Position numbers and translations under genes: made by a program
The notes under the pieces: generated by a model
Told to the model about the DNA's origin: nothing
Databases searched by the model: none
What the model saw: only the letters and a program-made list of their open reading frames with translations
Part shown: positions 1-9,691 of the stretch, piece after piece
Layout of the letters: each line of letters starts with the position of its first letter
Position numbering within the stretch: position 1 is the stretch's first letter
Source of the DNA: Actinomadura litoris
GTDB taxonomy: Bacteria; Actinomycetota; Actinomycetes; Streptosporangiales; Streptosporangiaceae
Assembly: GCF_009733595.1 (NCBI RefSeq)
Contig: NZ_WOFH01000020.1
Coordinates: 62,001-126,000, forward strand
Reading direction: 5' to 3'
DNA length: 64,000 nucleotides

Positions 1-1215
1 CGCCACGGCGGGCCAGGCGAAGCGCTCTTGGACGCGGGCGAGACCGGCGGCGCCGGCGCGCTCGCGCTCCTCGGCGGAGTCGTGCAGGCGGCGCAGGGCG
101 GCGGCCAGCTCCTCGGCGTCGCCGGGCTCGACCAGCACGCCCGCGTCGCCGACGACCTCGGGCAGCGCCCCGGCGCGGCTGGCGACCAGCGGCGTCCCGG
201 ACGCCATGTGCTCGACGGCGGGCAGCGAGAAGCCCTCGTACCGGGACGGGACGACCGCGATCTCCGCCGAGGCCGTCAGCTCGCCCAGCTCGCCGTCGCT
301 GATCCCGTGGACGAACCGCACGCGCTCGCCGAGCGCGAGTTCGCGGACGAGCCGCTCGGTCGGGCCGTCCTTCTGCGGGCGGCTCACGACGACCACGTGG
401 ACGTCGCGCTCGGTGGCGAGTTTGGCGACCGCGCGCAGCAGCACGTCCACGCCCTTGATCGGCGCGTCCGCGCTGGCCATCGCGACGATCCGGCCGGGGA
501 CCCGCGCGCCGCGCGGGTGGAAGATCCGGGTGTCGACGCCGAGCGGCAGGATCTCGATGTCGCGCGGGTCGACCTTGAAGTCCTTGACGATGTCGACCTT
601 GGAGGACTCCGAGACCGTCAGCACCGTGCCGATCCGCCGCGAGACCTGCGACTGCATCGCGACGAACCCGTACCAGCGGCGCTTGCCGAGCCGCTCCAGG
701 ACGCCGCCCGCCGCCTCCAGCTCGATCCGCCGGTCCACGCTGATCGGGTGGTGGATGCTGGTGACCAGCGGCAGCCCGAGCCGGGCGATGCCGAGGTTGC
801 CGAGGCCGAGGACCTGGTTGTCGTGCGCGACGTCGAAGTCGCGGCGGCGCCTCCTCAGCTCGCGCAGGACGCGGATGCTGAACGTCAGCGGCTCGGGGAA
901 GCCGCCGGTGCGCATGTGGGCGAACTCCAGCACGTCGACCCAGTCGCGGAACTCGGCGCGCGAGGGGGTGCGGAACGGGTCCTCGTCGCGGTACAGGTCG
1001 AGGCTGGGGATCTTGGTGAGCGCAATGTCGTCGCGGTCGAGCTCGGGGTAGGGCTGCCCGGACAGGATCTCCACGGCGTGCCCGAGGCCGGCCAGCTCGC
1101 GGCTCAGGTGCCGCAGGTAGACGCCCTGGCCGCCGCAGTGCGGCTTGCTCCGGTACGACAGCAGGGCCACCCGCAACGGCCCGTCCGGGTCGCCGCCACG
1201 CCAGTCCTCGCCCAC
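1..1215 (-). CDS. GT4-family glycosyltransferase (3' end cut by window edge)
   Basis: A retaining glycosyltransferase of the GT-B fold that would move a sugar from an activated donor onto a lipid, glycan or small molecule; the acceptor cannot be told. Reading right to left, the protein opens with a 'VALLSYRSKPHCGGQGVY' stretch, the usual GGxGxY acceptor-side loop of GT4 enzymes. Its second half has 'GRIVAMASADAPIKGVDVLL' and 'PSRYEGFSLPAVEHMASGTP', the donor-binding E-x7-E region. The GTG at 1215 is preceded by GGGAG seven bases upstream; the GTG at 1219 is out of frame. About 405 codons are visible and the C-terminal helix is missing. It diverges from the sugar dehydrogenase at 1490. Confidence 0.88.
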   Translation of the reverse strand, partial: MGEDWRGGDPDGPLRVALLSYRSKPHCGGQGVYLRHLSRELAGLGHAVEILSGQPYPELDRDDIALTKIPSLDLYRDEDPFRTPSRAEFRDWVDVLEFAHMRTGGFPEPLTFSIRVLRELRRRRRDFDVAHDNQVLGLGNLGIARLGLPLVTSIHHPISVDRRIELEAAGGVLERLGKRRWYGFVAMQSQVSRRIGTVLTVSESSKVDIVKDFKVDPRDIEILPLGVDTRIFHPRGARVPGRIVAMASADAPIKGVDVLLRAVAKLATERDVHVVVVSRPQKDGPTERLVRELALGERVRFVHGISDGELGELTASAEIAVVPSRYEGFSLPAVEHMASGTPLVASRAGALPEVVGDAGVLVEPGDAEELAAALRRLHDSAEERERAGAAGLARVQERFAWPAVA

Positions 1216-1489
1216 GCACCACTCCCGTCAGTCGCGGGACCCCGGTCGCACACGCACCGGCGTCCCCAGGACACCGCCGATGAAACTAGACCTTAGCCTC
1301 CGCACGTTACGGCTGAGTTCAATATTGGGCATGGCGTCCAAAAGTGTTCCGAAGAGCACATCAGCGGCAGAGTGCCGGACCGCCGCCGCGCGGGTCGGGC
1401 CCGCCGGGACGTCCATCATTCGCCCCGGATGATCCCACGGACTGATCGCCCGGTGTGTCGGGGGCGTCACAGCGGGCAGTCACACCGGG

Positions 1490-2539
1490 ATGAAGGCGAT
1501 CACGGTGGTTCCCGGCCGGCCCGACCAGGTGCGGGTGGAGGAGCGGCCCGACCCCGTCCCGGGGCCGGGCGAGCTGCTGGTCGAGGGGCGGCTGCTCGGG
1601 ATCTGCGGCACCGACCGCGACATCGTCGAGGGCGACGGCTACGGCTGGCCGCCGCCCGGATGCGACCGCCTCGTGATCGGGCACGAGTCGCTCGGGACGG
1701 TGCTGTCGGCGCCGCCGGGCAGCGGGTTCGCGGAGGGCGACCTGGTCGTCGGCCTCGTGCGGCGCCCCGACCCCGTCCCCTGCGCGCCCTGCGCGAACGG
1801 CGAGCCGGACTTCTGCCGCAACGGCCGCTACACCGAGCGCGGCATCAAGGAGCTGGACGGGTTCGGCGCGCGGCGCTGGACCACGGAGGCGGACTACGCG
1901 GTCAAGCTCGATCCCGCGCTCGGCGACCGCGGCGTCCTGCTGGAGCCCGCGGCGGTGCTCGCCAAGGCGTGGGAGCAGACCGACCTGATGTTCACCCGCT
2001 CGTCGTGGCGGCCCCGGGTGGCGCTGGTGACGGGCGCGGGGCCCATCGGGCTGCTCGCGGCGCTCCTGGCCGTCCGGCGCGGCCTGGAGACGCACGTCCT
2101 CGACATCCGGGACAGCCCGGCCAAGCGCGCGCTGGTCGAGGACCTCGGCGCCGCCTTCCACACCGGCGACGCCGGCGGCCTCGGCGTGACGCCGGACGCG
2201 GTGATCGAGTGCACCGGGAACGGCCCGCTGGTGTTCCGGCTCACCGAGGTCGTCGCGCCGGACGCGGTGATCTGCCTGACCGGCATCTCCTCGGGCACCC
2301 GCGCCGTGCCCGTCGCGGCGGACGCGGTCAACCGGGAACTGGTGCTGGAGAACACCGTGCTGGTCGGCTCCGTCAACGCCGCGCAACGCAACTTCCGGCA
2401 GGGCGCGGACGCGCTGGCCAAGGCCGATCCCGGCTGGCTGGACCGGCTGATCACCCGGCGCGTCCCGATGGAGGGCTTCGCCGAGGGCCTGCGCGAGCAC
2501 GGGGACGACATCAAGGTCGTGGTCGACCTGCGGGCCTGA
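1490..2539 (+). CDS. Zinc-type MDR glucose 1-dehydrogenase
   Basis: An NAD(P)-dependent medium-chain dehydrogenase (349 aa) of the archaeal-type glucose dehydrogenase subfamily, which oxidises glucose and related aldoses to lactones in the cytoplasm. Near the N-terminus it has 'GICGTDRDIV', with a catalytic zinc Cys, and 'LVIGHESLG' with the His-Glu pair. The segment 'RRPDPVPCAPCANGEPDFC' carries the structural-zinc cysteines, followed by 'YTERGIKELDG', typical of glucose dehydrogenases. The Rossmann motif 'GAGPIGLLAALLA' lies near residue 185. A sugar-porter MFS gene follows after 29 bp, so the pair probably imports and oxidises a hexose. The exact sugar is not provable from sequence. Confidence 0.87.
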   Translation: MKAITVVPGRPDQVRVEERPDPVPGPGELLVEGRLLGICGTDRDIVEGDGYGWPPPGCDRLVIGHESLGTVLSAPPGSGFAEGDLVVGLVRRPDPVPCAPCANGEPDFCRNGRYTERGIKELDGFGARRWTTEADYAVKLDPALGDRGVLLEPAAVLAKAWEQTDLMFTRSSWRPRVALVTGAGPIGLLAALLAVRRGLETHVLDIRDSPAKRALVEDLGAAFHTGDAGGLGVTPDAVIECTGNGPLVFRLTEVVAPDAVICLTGISSGTRAVPVAADAVNRELVLENTVLVGSVNAAQRNFRQGADALAKADPGWLDRLITRRVPMEGFAEGLREHGDDIKVVVDLRA

Positions 2540-2568
2540 GACCGGCGTACCGGGGGAGGGGGGCTGAC

Positions 2569-4011
2569 GTGCAGGGATATTCCGGCGCGCCGGTCGCGGA
2601 AGGGCCGGTCGGGGGGATCTCGGCCGAGGGGCGGCGGCGGATCTGGTTCCACGCCGTCCTGATCGCGGTGGGCGGCTTCCTGTTCGGCTTCGACACCGGC
2701 GTCATCTCCGGGGCGCTGCTGTTCATCAAGACCGACTTCCATCTGAACTCGTTCGAGCAGGGCAGCGTCGTGAGCGTGCTGGTCCTCGGCGCGATGGCGG
2801 GGGCGCTCGGCTCGGGCCGGATCGCCGACCGGATCGGCCGCCGGTGGATCTTCTGCCTGGAGGGCGTCGTGTTCCTCGTCGGGACCGCGATCGCCGTCCT
2901 GTCGACCGGCTACGGGATGCTCGTGGCGGGGCGGCTGGTGCTCGGCCTCGCGGTGGGCGCCGCGTCGGCGACGGTCCCGCCCTACCTGGCGGAGATCTCG
3001 CCGAAGGAGATCCGCGGCCGGCTGCTCACCCTGAACCAGCTCATGATCACGATCGGGATCCTCATCGCCTACCTGGTCAACCTGGTCTTCTCCGGCGGCG
3101 GGACGTGGCGGGCGATGATCGGCGTCGGCGCCGTCCCCGCCCTGGTCATGGTCGTGTCGGCGGTGCGGGTGCTCCCGGAGTCGCCGGAGTGGCTGCTCGC
3201 CCACGGGCGGCGGGCGCAGGCGCGGGCGCTGGTCGCGTCGGTGAGCGACGGGGAGACCGCCGACCGGCTGATCCGGCGGCGCGAGGAGCGGCTCCGGCGG
3301 GCCCGCGAGCAGGCCGACCCCGCCGACCGGGACGCCACCGGATGGCGCGCGCTGCGGGCGCGGCGGGTGCGCCCCGCGCTCGTCGTCGGGCTCGCGCTGG
3401 CCGCCGGGCAGCAGTTCGGCGGCATCAACACGATCATCTACTACGCGCCGACGATCATCGAGGAGTCCGGGCTGACCGCCTCGAACGCCATCGTCTACTC
3501 GATCGCGATCGGCGCCATCAACCTCGTGATGACGCTGGTCGCGATCCGGCTGATCGACCGGCTCGGGCGCCGCGACCTGCTGCTCGCCTCGTTCGCGGCG
3601 ATGGCGGCGACGATGGGGCTGCTCGGCCTGGCGTTCGTCGCGGGCTGGACGTCCGGCGTGTCGCTGCTGTTCATGGTCCTCTACATCGCCGCGTACGCGG
3701 GCGGGGTCGGGCCGGTGTTCTGGACGCTGATCGGCGAGCTCTTCCCGCCCTCGGCGAGCGCGACGGGCTCCAGCGCGTGCACGGCGGCGAACTGGGCGTC
3801 CAACTTCACCGTCAGCCTGGTCTTCCTGCCGGTGGTCTCGCTGATCGGCGAGGGCGAGACCTTCTGGATCTTCGCGGTGATCTCGCTGGCCGGGCTGCTG
3901 TTCACCGCGCGGTTCGTCCCGGAGACGAAGGCGCGCGACTTCACCGAGGTGGACCGGGATTTGCAGGCCCGCTTCGGCGCGGGACGCCCCGGCCGCGGGA
4001 TCGCCGGCTGA
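2569..4011 (+). CDS. Sugar porter family MFS transporter
   Basis: A 480-residue, 12-helix major facilitator protein of the sugar porter family (XylE/GalP/GLUT type), expected to import a monosaccharide by proton symport. Signatures are 'GFLFGFDTGVISGAL' in helix 1, 'GRIADRIGRRW' after helix 2, 'PESPEWLLAHGR' before the central loop, 'QQFGGINTIIYYAP' in helix 7 and 'RLIDRLGRRDLLL'. It ends with the family motif 'PETKARDFTEVD'. The reading frame is open far upstream, but GTG 2569 follows a GGGGGAGGGGGG tract and begins just before the conserved domain. It sits 29 bp behind the glucose dehydrogenase and is probably cotranscribed. Confidence 0.9.
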   Translation: MQGYSGAPVAEGPVGGISAEGRRRIWFHAVLIAVGGFLFGFDTGVISGALLFIKTDFHLNSFEQGSVVSVLVLGAMAGALGSGRIADRIGRRWIFCLEGVVFLVGTAIAVLSTGYGMLVAGRLVLGLAVGAASATVPPYLAEISPKEIRGRLLTLNQLMITIGILIAYLVNLVFSGGGTWRAMIGVGAVPALVMVVSAVRVLPESPEWLLAHGRRAQARALVASVSDGETADRLIRRREERLRRAREQADPADRDATGWRALRARRVRPALVVGLALAAGQQFGGINTIIYYAPTIIEESGLTASNAIVYSIAIGAINLVMTLVAIRLIDRLGRRDLLLASFAAMAATMGLLGLAFVAGWTSGVSLLFMVLYIAAYAGGVGPVFWTLIGELFPPSASATGSSACTAANWASNFTVSLVFLPVVSLIGEGETFWIFAVISLAGLLFTARFVPETKARDFTEVDRDLQARFGAGRPGRGIAG

Positions 4012-4159
4012 TACCCGCCGGAAACATGCGCTGACCTGGCCTTCGGCCCCGCGGCCACCGGGGCGGCGCCGGACGGCCGGGTTGTTGATTAGTGCCGGAT
4101 CATCGGCAGTCCGTGACCGATATCGGAATACCCGCCGAAACGGTCGCTACGATTCGCCG

Positions 4160-5242
4160 ATGCTGAGCAACATGGTTGGGAATACGGCAGAGAATTCACG
4201 GACGCTTCCAGACCTTTGCGCCGACTTCATCGAGACCACCCGGCGCCACGACTGGGACGCGGCCGGGCTCGCGCACGACGCCGCGATCTTCCGCGCGCAG
4301 GAGGCGGACACCGCCGAGCGGACGCAGGCCCTGGCCGTCCTCGCGCCGGTGCTCGCCGACGTCGCGCTGGGCGAGGGGCCGGACCTGGCGATCCTGGCCG
4401 GCGGCCTCATGGACCTCGGTGCCGACCCCGGCGCGGCCCTCGAAGCGTTGACCGCCCGCGTCGCCGAGTGCCTGGAGCTGGCCGCGCGCTTCCCGGCGCT
4501 GTGGGACAGCGCGGGGGGCACCGAGCTTCCCTCCCCCGAGGACAACGCGCAGGTCCCGGTGGTGCTGGACCGGCTGAACGCCGACCCCGACGGCCTCGCG
4601 CTCCCACCCGTCGAGGCCGGGCACGCCACCGAGGCGTGGTTCACCGCCGCGACGTGGGCGCAGAGCCTCCTCGTCCCGCTGCAGCACCGCGAGGTGCGGG
4701 ACTCGCTGCCGAACCGCGAGCGGCTCACCGCGGCGGCCGAGACGGCGTCGGGGCTGCTGCCCGCCGCGTCCTGGGTGAACGGCCTGCTCCGGGTGCTGGA
4801 CGATGAGACGCTGATCGTCCTGCACCGCCCGACCGGCAGCGGCTACCGGCTCACGATCGGCGGCATCGGCGACAACTTCCAGCTCCACACGCTGCTCGCC
4901 GCGACCCTGATCGGCGGCGGCCACATCGAGGGCACCCCGCCCGACCCGGAGTGGGTGACCGCCGCGACCGACGGCCAACCGCGGCCGGTGGGCGGCATCG
5001 AGGGCCGCTTCAACCTCGTCGACGGCCACGGCGAGTGGATCTGGAACGAGGGCCGACCCGCCGACATCCCCCTCCTGGACGGCCACCGCGTGATCGTCCT
5101 CGACCCGCCGGCCTACCCCCGCGCGTGGGACACCGGCCGCCTCTACCCGCTGATGCGGCCCACGATCACCCTCGACCACGTGCTGACGCCGGACGAGGCC
5201 GCGGGCTGGACGGCCAGGATCGCGCCCGCCAACAACCCCTGA
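4160..5242 (+). CDS. Uncharacterised actinobacterial protein
   Basis: A 360-residue soluble protein with no family I recognise. The first half is helical and acidic ('RRHDWDAAGLAHDAAIF', 'VLAPVLADVALGEGPDLAILAGGLMDLGADPGAALEALTARV'). The second half looks mixed alpha/beta with 'LIVLHRPTGSGYRLTIGGIGDNFQLHTLLAATLIG' and a Trp/Pro-rich C-terminus. No signal peptide or membrane segment is visible. ATG 4160 is preferred because a TACGAT -10-like hexamer lies six bases upstream, which would fit a leaderless transcript; ATG 4172 is the alternative. It converges on the large orphan gene ending at 5333. No function should be assigned. Confidence 0.7.
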   Translation: MLSNMVGNTAENSRTLPDLCADFIETTRRHDWDAAGLAHDAAIFRAQEADTAERTQALAVLAPVLADVALGEGPDLAILAGGLMDLGADPGAALEALTARVAECLELAARFPALWDSAGGTELPSPEDNAQVPVVLDRLNADPDGLALPPVEAGHATEAWFTAATWAQSLLVPLQHREVRDSLPNRERLTAAAETASGLLPAASWVNGLLRVLDDETLIVLHRPTGSGYRLTIGGIGDNFQLHTLLAATLIGGGHIEGTPPDPEWVTAATDGQPRPVGGIEGRFNLVDGHGEWIWNEGRPADIPLLDGHRVIVLDPPAYPRAWDTGRLYPLMRPTITLDHVLTPDEAAGWTARIAPANNP

Positions 5243-5332
5243 CGCTCCCCTCGGACGACGGCGGCCGGACGCGCACCGCCGGGACCAGCGCGGCCGGGGC
5301 GGGCGCGTCCGGGCCGGATACCGGCCGCCGGT

Positions 5333-8143
5333 TCAGTGGCCCTCGTCGCGGCCTCCGCCGTTCCACCACGCGACGGCCTTGTCGACGGCGATGCCGGTGA
5401 CCCAGAGGTCCTCCGGGTCGTCGGGCATCAGCACCTCGCGGAGCGCGTCGTCGAGCTGCCAGGAGCCGGTCTTGGCCGCGTGCCCGCCGGTCTCCGGGTC
5501 CTGGAACAGCGCCTCGACGTCGGGCGGCAGCAGCGAGCGCTCGTGGTCGCGGCCCACCGTGAACGGGTACCCGCACGCGGCGGACGCGGCGGTGGGCACC
5601 GGCAGCCCCGTGCGCTCGGCCAGCGACCGGATCGCCGCCACGTCGTAGGGCGCGGGCCCCCGCTCGGCGATCAGCCGCAGGAGGCGGGCGATGCGGTCGG
5701 CCCCGCCCCACCCCTGCGGCTTGGGCCGGTACCTCTCGTGCCAGCCGGGGAAGGTGAAGTCGCGGAACGCCCCGTCCGGGGAGTACTCGACGGCGACGGA
5801 GTCCTTGTGCGGGTGGTTCTGGAACGACAGGACGATCATCGCGCCGCCGGGGGTCCGCCAGACGCGGCCGACCGGGTCCTGGGTGGCCTGGGCCGCGAAC
5901 CACAGCCGCCGCCACCGGCCGCTCCCGTCGCCCCAGGGCGTGTTCCCCCAGGCGGCGAGCGTGTCGAGCAGCCTGGCGCGGGCGTACTCGGCCGTCCACG
6001 GCATGGCCGCGAGCAGCGCCTTGCCGCCGAGCGCCCCGAACGGGAAGTACACGCCGGGGGCGGTCTCGGGCAGCTCGACGCGCCCGACCGGGTGCGGGGT
6101 GTCGTAGGCGGGGCCCGTGCCGGCGGCCTCCTCCAGCACCTCCGCGAGGTACCGGACGGCCACGACCTGCCCGACCGACCGCCCCGGCCGCAGGTCGGGC
6201 CGCGTACGCAGGCGCGCGGGCAGCACGGCCGGATGGTCGGTGCCGAGGGCGTCGTGCAGGCGCAGCACCCGGAACAGGCAGGCGGCGGCGCGCCGCGCCA
6301 GCTCGGCCACCCCGTTCAGCAGCCGGGGGTCGGTGACGTCGGGGAGGACGCGGGGCAGCTCCTCCTCCAGCTCCTTCGGGTGGACGAGCGCCGCGTCGAC
6401 CAGCCGGGCGACGTCCGCGCGGTCGACGCGGCGCAGTGCCGCCGACCCGGCCGGGTCGGTGGGGGAGAGGTGCGGCCAGAAGCCGGGCGGCGGCATGACC
6501 TCTTCGCCCTGCACCGGGTCGTAGTGCACCCGGACGGTCGGCCGCCCGTCGGCGACCAGGCTGAGGAGTCCGCGGTCGAGCGTGACCAGCACGGGCGAGT
6601 CGGCGCCGGGGAACGTGACCTCGACGGCGGCGGGGCTGCGCGGCCACCGGGTCTCGGCCGCCGCCGCGCCGTCCGGCACCTCCAGGCCGCCGTCCACCAG
6701 CCGGTAGGTCTCGGGGCGCCGCCCGTTCAGCCGCGACAGCCAGAACTCCCCGCCGTCGTGCCACGGGAACGTCGCGCCGGGGAACTCCCCGTCGCGGCGC
6801 CGCACGGTGCCGCCGGGGCCGTGCACCTCGACGCGCTTGCCCGCGACCCCCAGCGTCAGATGGTCCTCGTGCAGGACGACCGTGACCGGCGCCGCGCCGA
6901 CGTTCGGGAAGCGCAGCTCCTCCGGGACGCCGGCGCGCAGCGCCCGCCACAGCGCGTCGACCGGGTCGGTGACCTCCACGTCGGCGAGCGCGTCCCTGAC
7001 CGGCGACGCGGTCGCGGCCAGCGGGGTCAGCCACGGCAGCGACCGCTCCAGCCCGAGCAGGTCGCCGGCCGCGCATTCGGCCTTCCACCCGTCGGTCAGC
7101 TCGGTCAGCACGCGCCGGATCGGCGGCCGCGCCCACAGCGCCGTGAGCACCGCGGGGTAGTCGACGTTGTCGTACCTGCCCACCTGCTCGGCGTAGGCGG
7201 CGAGCTGGGCCCGCGCCGAGCGGTCGGTCTCCACCTTCGCGGCGAACGCGGTGAAGTCCGCGGCGTCGGACGTCCAGTGCGGCGCGTCCGCCTTGAGGGG
7301 CGCCTTCCGCCGTCCGGTGAGGGGGTCGGCGTCCGGGTCGAACCAGCGCCCGAGCGAGGGGAACACCCGGTCGCCGGCGGACCCCGCCAGCCGCATCAGC
7401 TCGGCGGCGGGCTGCGCGCCCAGCTCGACGAGCCACCGCCTGGACAGCCGCCGCCCCGCGTCGACCAGCCCGAGCAGCAGCAGCCACCTCCGGTGGTGCT
7501 CGGCCCGGGTCTCGGGGTCGTCGTAGAGGTCGGGCCGGGCCGCGATCAGCAGGTCGAGGAACTCGGGGTCGCCGGCGAGCCGCCGCAGCGCCCCCTCGAC
7601 CGCCTCCCACACCGGCAGCGGCGCCCTGGCCAGCAGCCCGCCGCGCAGCAGCCGCGCGGCGATGTGGCCGGTCTCCTCGGCCTCCTCCACCCCGGCGGCC
7701 CGCGCGACCGGTAGCAGGTCGGCGACCACGTTCGGATACGGGACGACGCCCGCGTCGAGGAACGCGCCCAGCGCGGCGCGCGCCCATTCGTGCGCGACCG
7801 CGGGCTCGGGGTGCATCGCCAGCCGCCGCAGGTGATCGTGCAGCAGCGTCGCGGTGATCACCCCGTGCGGGACGAACTCCACCAGCGTCCGCTGCACCCG
7901 GGCCGTGTCGATGTCGAGGCCGAACAGGCGGTGGTGGGCGTCCTCCACCTCGCGGGCCCGGCCGAACAGGAACGCCGCCTGCTCGACCTGCCCCGCCTCC
8001 GCGAACCGGAGCGCCGCGCCGTCGAGGAACGCGGGCACGTCCGCCGCGGCCCGGCCACCCGCGATCCGCAGCGTGCGCGCCCGCGCCTCGCGCGGATCGT
8101 CCGCCCCCAGCGCCACCGCATCCGAAACATCCGAAACGTCCAC
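5333..8143 (-). CDS. Large uncharacterised protein, about 936 aa
   Basis: A cytoplasmic-looking 936-residue protein with no recognised catalytic motif, signal peptide or membrane helix. The N-terminal third is repetitive and helical ('AALRFAEAGQVEQAAFLFGRAREVEDAHHRLFGLD', 'ATLLHDHLRRLAMHPEPAVAHEWARAALGAFLDAG'), like a TPR or HEAT scaffold. The C-terminal third is Trp-rich ('WRRLWFAAQATQDPVGRVWRTPGGAMI', 'PGWHERYRPKPQGWGGADRIARLL'). GTG 8143 is chosen because AGGAGG ends seven bases before it; the GTG at 8149 would leave only one base of spacing. It stands alone between the convergent gene at 4160 and the RibD-like gene. I do not recognise the family. Confidence 0.72.
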   Translation of the reverse strand: MDVSDVSDAVALGADDPREARARTLRIAGGRAAADVPAFLDGAALRFAEAGQVEQAAFLFGRAREVEDAHHRLFGLDIDTARVQRTLVEFVPHGVITATLLHDHLRRLAMHPEPAVAHEWARAALGAFLDAGVVPYPNVVADLLPVARAAGVEEAEETGHIAARLLRGGLLARAPLPVWEAVEGALRRLAGDPEFLDLLIAARPDLYDDPETRAEHHRRWLLLLGLVDAGRRLSRRWLVELGAQPAAELMRLAGSAGDRVFPSLGRWFDPDADPLTGRRKAPLKADAPHWTSDAADFTAFAAKVETDRSARAQLAAYAEQVGRYDNVDYPAVLTALWARPPIRRVLTELTDGWKAECAAGDLLGLERSLPWLTPLAATASPVRDALADVEVTDPVDALWRALRAGVPEELRFPNVGAAPVTVVLHEDHLTLGVAGKRVEVHGPGGTVRRRDGEFPGATFPWHDGGEFWLSRLNGRRPETYRLVDGGLEVPDGAAAAETRWPRSPAAVEVTFPGADSPVLVTLDRGLLSLVADGRPTVRVHYDPVQGEEVMPPPGFWPHLSPTDPAGSAALRRVDRADVARLVDAALVHPKELEEELPRVLPDVTDPRLLNGVAELARRAAACLFRVLRLHDALGTDHPAVLPARLRTRPDLRPGRSVGQVVAVRYLAEVLEEAAGTGPAYDTPHPVGRVELPETAPGVYFPFGALGGKALLAAMPWTAEYARARLLDTLAAWGNTPWGDGSGRWRRLWFAAQATQDPVGRVWRTPGGAMIVLSFQNHPHKDSVAVEYSPDGAFRDFTFPGWHERYRPKPQGWGGADRIARLLRLIAERGPAPYDVAAIRSLAERTGLPVPTAASAACGYPFTVGRDHERSLLPPDVEALFQDPETGGHAAKTGSWQLDDALREVLMPDDPEDLWVTGIAVDKAVAWWNGGGRDEGH

Positions 8144-8248
8144 CCTCACCCCTCCTGATCACCGCGCCGCGAGCCTAGCCACCCCCACCGACACTCGCCG
8201 TCCCTTTCCGCACACCCACCGAAACCCCCGCGAAGCCGCCGGACGCGC

Positions 8249-8815
8249 CTACTCCTTCGGCGCGGGCCGGTAGCAGAGCCGGACGACGCCCGAGGGGAAG
8301 GTCGTGGTGTTGACGAGCTCCAGCCGGCCGGGGCCGATGTCGTCGAAGACGCGCGGCCCGGCCGCCCACAGGTAGGGGCTGACGTTGAACCGGTACTCGT
8401 CGACGAGGTCGTGGGCGATGAGCGCGCGGGCGAACTCCCCGCCGGAGGGGGAGACCAGGTTGCCGTCGTGCTCCTCCTTGAGGCGGCTCACGGCGGTGGC
8501 GAGGTCGCCGTCGAGCAGGGTGGCGTTCCACTCCAGCGGACCGGTCAGCGACCGGGACGCGACGTACTTCGGCATCCCGTTCATCCGGGCCGCGTACGCC
8601 TCGAAGCCGGGCACGGCCGCCAGGCTCGGCCACACGGCCGCCAGACCCTCGTAGGTCTTGCGTCCGAGCACCATGGCGTCGGCCGCCTGCCACATCTCCA
8701 GCCCGTCCCGCACGCTGTCGGGGTCGGTGACCAGCCAGCCGCCCTGCGGTTCGGCGGAGGGGGCCTCGAAGGCGCCGTTGACGGTCATGGCCAGATTGAT
8801 GATCAGTCGTCCCAT
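8249..8815 (-). CDS. RibD C-terminal/dihydrofolate reductase-like protein
   Basis: A 188-residue single-domain protein of the RibD_C family, the NADPH-binding reductase fold shared by dihydrofolate reductase and the pyrimidine reductase of riboflavin synthesis. These free-standing actinobacterial paralogues have no settled substrate. Visible signatures are the opening strand 'MGRLIINLAMTVNGAFEAP', 'ADAMVLGRKTYEGLAAVWP', 'KYVASRSLTGPLEWNATLL' and 'LVSPSGGEFARALIAHDLVDEYRFNVSP'. ATG 8815 has GGAG eight bases upstream. It lies 41 bp after the ArsR-SRPBCC gene on the same strand and is probably transcribed from the promoter at 9692-9721. Confidence 0.85.
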   Translation of the reverse strand: MGRLIINLAMTVNGAFEAPSAEPQGGWLVTDPDSVRDGLEMWQAADAMVLGRKTYEGLAAVWPSLAAVPGFEAYAARMNGMPKYVASRSLTGPLEWNATLLDGDLATAVSRLKEEHDGNLVSPSGGEFARALIAHDLVDEYRFNVSPYLWAAGPRVFDDIGPGRLELVNTTTFPSGVVRLCYRPAPKE

Positions 8816-8856
8816 GGGAGGCTCCTGGTTCCTGTGTCTGTGCTGGGGTCGGTGTC

Positions 8857-9684
8857 TTACAGGTCGTCGCCGGCGGCGAGGTCCGCCGCGAGCTTGTCGA
8901 GGCTCTGGCCGAAGCCGATCTCGATCCCGGCGACGAAGTCGGCGGACTCGATGGTGCTGCCGGTGATCCGCCAGTGCGCGTCGAGCCGTGTGCCGGTGCC
9001 GGCCGGGGTCAGGTCGAGGGAGACGTGGGCGGTGAAGGCCGGGCCGCCGTCGGGCAGCAGCGAGGACATCCGGTAGGCGAGGCGCTCCCGGAGGCGCGCC
9101 TCCTCGACGGCGCCCTCGGCGCGTCCGGCGACCACGTCCGTGCCGTCGGTGTCGTCGAGGTCGCGGTATTCCAGGACGATCCGCCCGCCGGGCCGCGCCT
9201 CGAAGACGAGCTCGGAGACGCGCAGGTCGTCGGGCGTCCACCAGCGGGTCAGCAGCGACGGCTCGGTCAGGTGCCGCCAGACCCGCGCGGGGCTGCCCGC
9301 CAGCGACCGGCGGAACCCGAACGAGCGTCCGTCGGCCCACCCAGGCGCCTCGGCGGCCCGCCGCTCCGCGTCGAGGCCGGCCGCGTGGCGGTCGTGGACC
9401 TCGCCCGGCCCGCCGGGCCGGTCCGCGGTGTCGGCGAGCCGGTTCAGGGCGGTCGCCAGGTCCCGCAGCGGGCCGGGCCGGAGGGCGTAGAGGCGGCGCT
9501 GGCCGACCCGCCGGGAGGAGACCACGCCGGCGCGCTCCAGCGTCTGGAGGTGCTTGGTGGTCTGCGGCTGGCGCGCGTCGGCGAGCCGGGCCAGGACGCC
9601 GACCGGCCGGGGCCGCTCGGCCAGCAGGCTCACCAGCCGCCAGCGGGCCGGATCCGCCAGCGCGGCGAGGAGTGTCGTGTCCAT
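8857..9684 (-). CDS. ArsR-family regulator fused to an SRPBCC (AHSA1-like) domain
   Basis: A 275-residue fusion. Residues about 1-75 form a winged helix of the ArsR type: 'LLAALADPARWRLVSLLAERP', then 'RQPQTTKHLQTLERAGVVSSRRVGQRRLYAL'. Residues about 120-270 form an AHSA1/SRPBCC hydrophobic-cavity domain: 'SLAGSPARVWRHLTEPSLLTRWW', 'PGGRIVLEYRDLDD' and 'TGTRLDAHWRITGSTIESADFVAG'. This domain order usually means a DNA-binding switch with a built-in ligand pocket; that is family knowledge and inference. No metal-binding cysteines are seen in the DNA-binding part, so a metal sensor is unlikely. The start ATG 9684 falls at the predicted transcription start, implying a leaderless mRNA. Confidence 0.85.
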   Translation of the reverse strand: MDTTLLAALADPARWRLVSLLAERPRPVGVLARLADARQPQTTKHLQTLERAGVVSSRRVGQRRLYALRPGPLRDLATALNRLADTADRPGGPGEVHDRHAAGLDAERRAAEAPGWADGRSFGFRRSLAGSPARVWRHLTEPSLLTRWWTPDDLRVSELVFEARPGGRIVLEYRDLDDTDGTDVVAGRAEGAVEEARLRERLAYRMSSLLPDGGPAFTAHVSLDLTPAGTGTRLDAHWRITGSTIESADFVAGIEIGFGQSLDKLAADLAAGDDL

Positions 9685-9691
9685 GGCCCGA

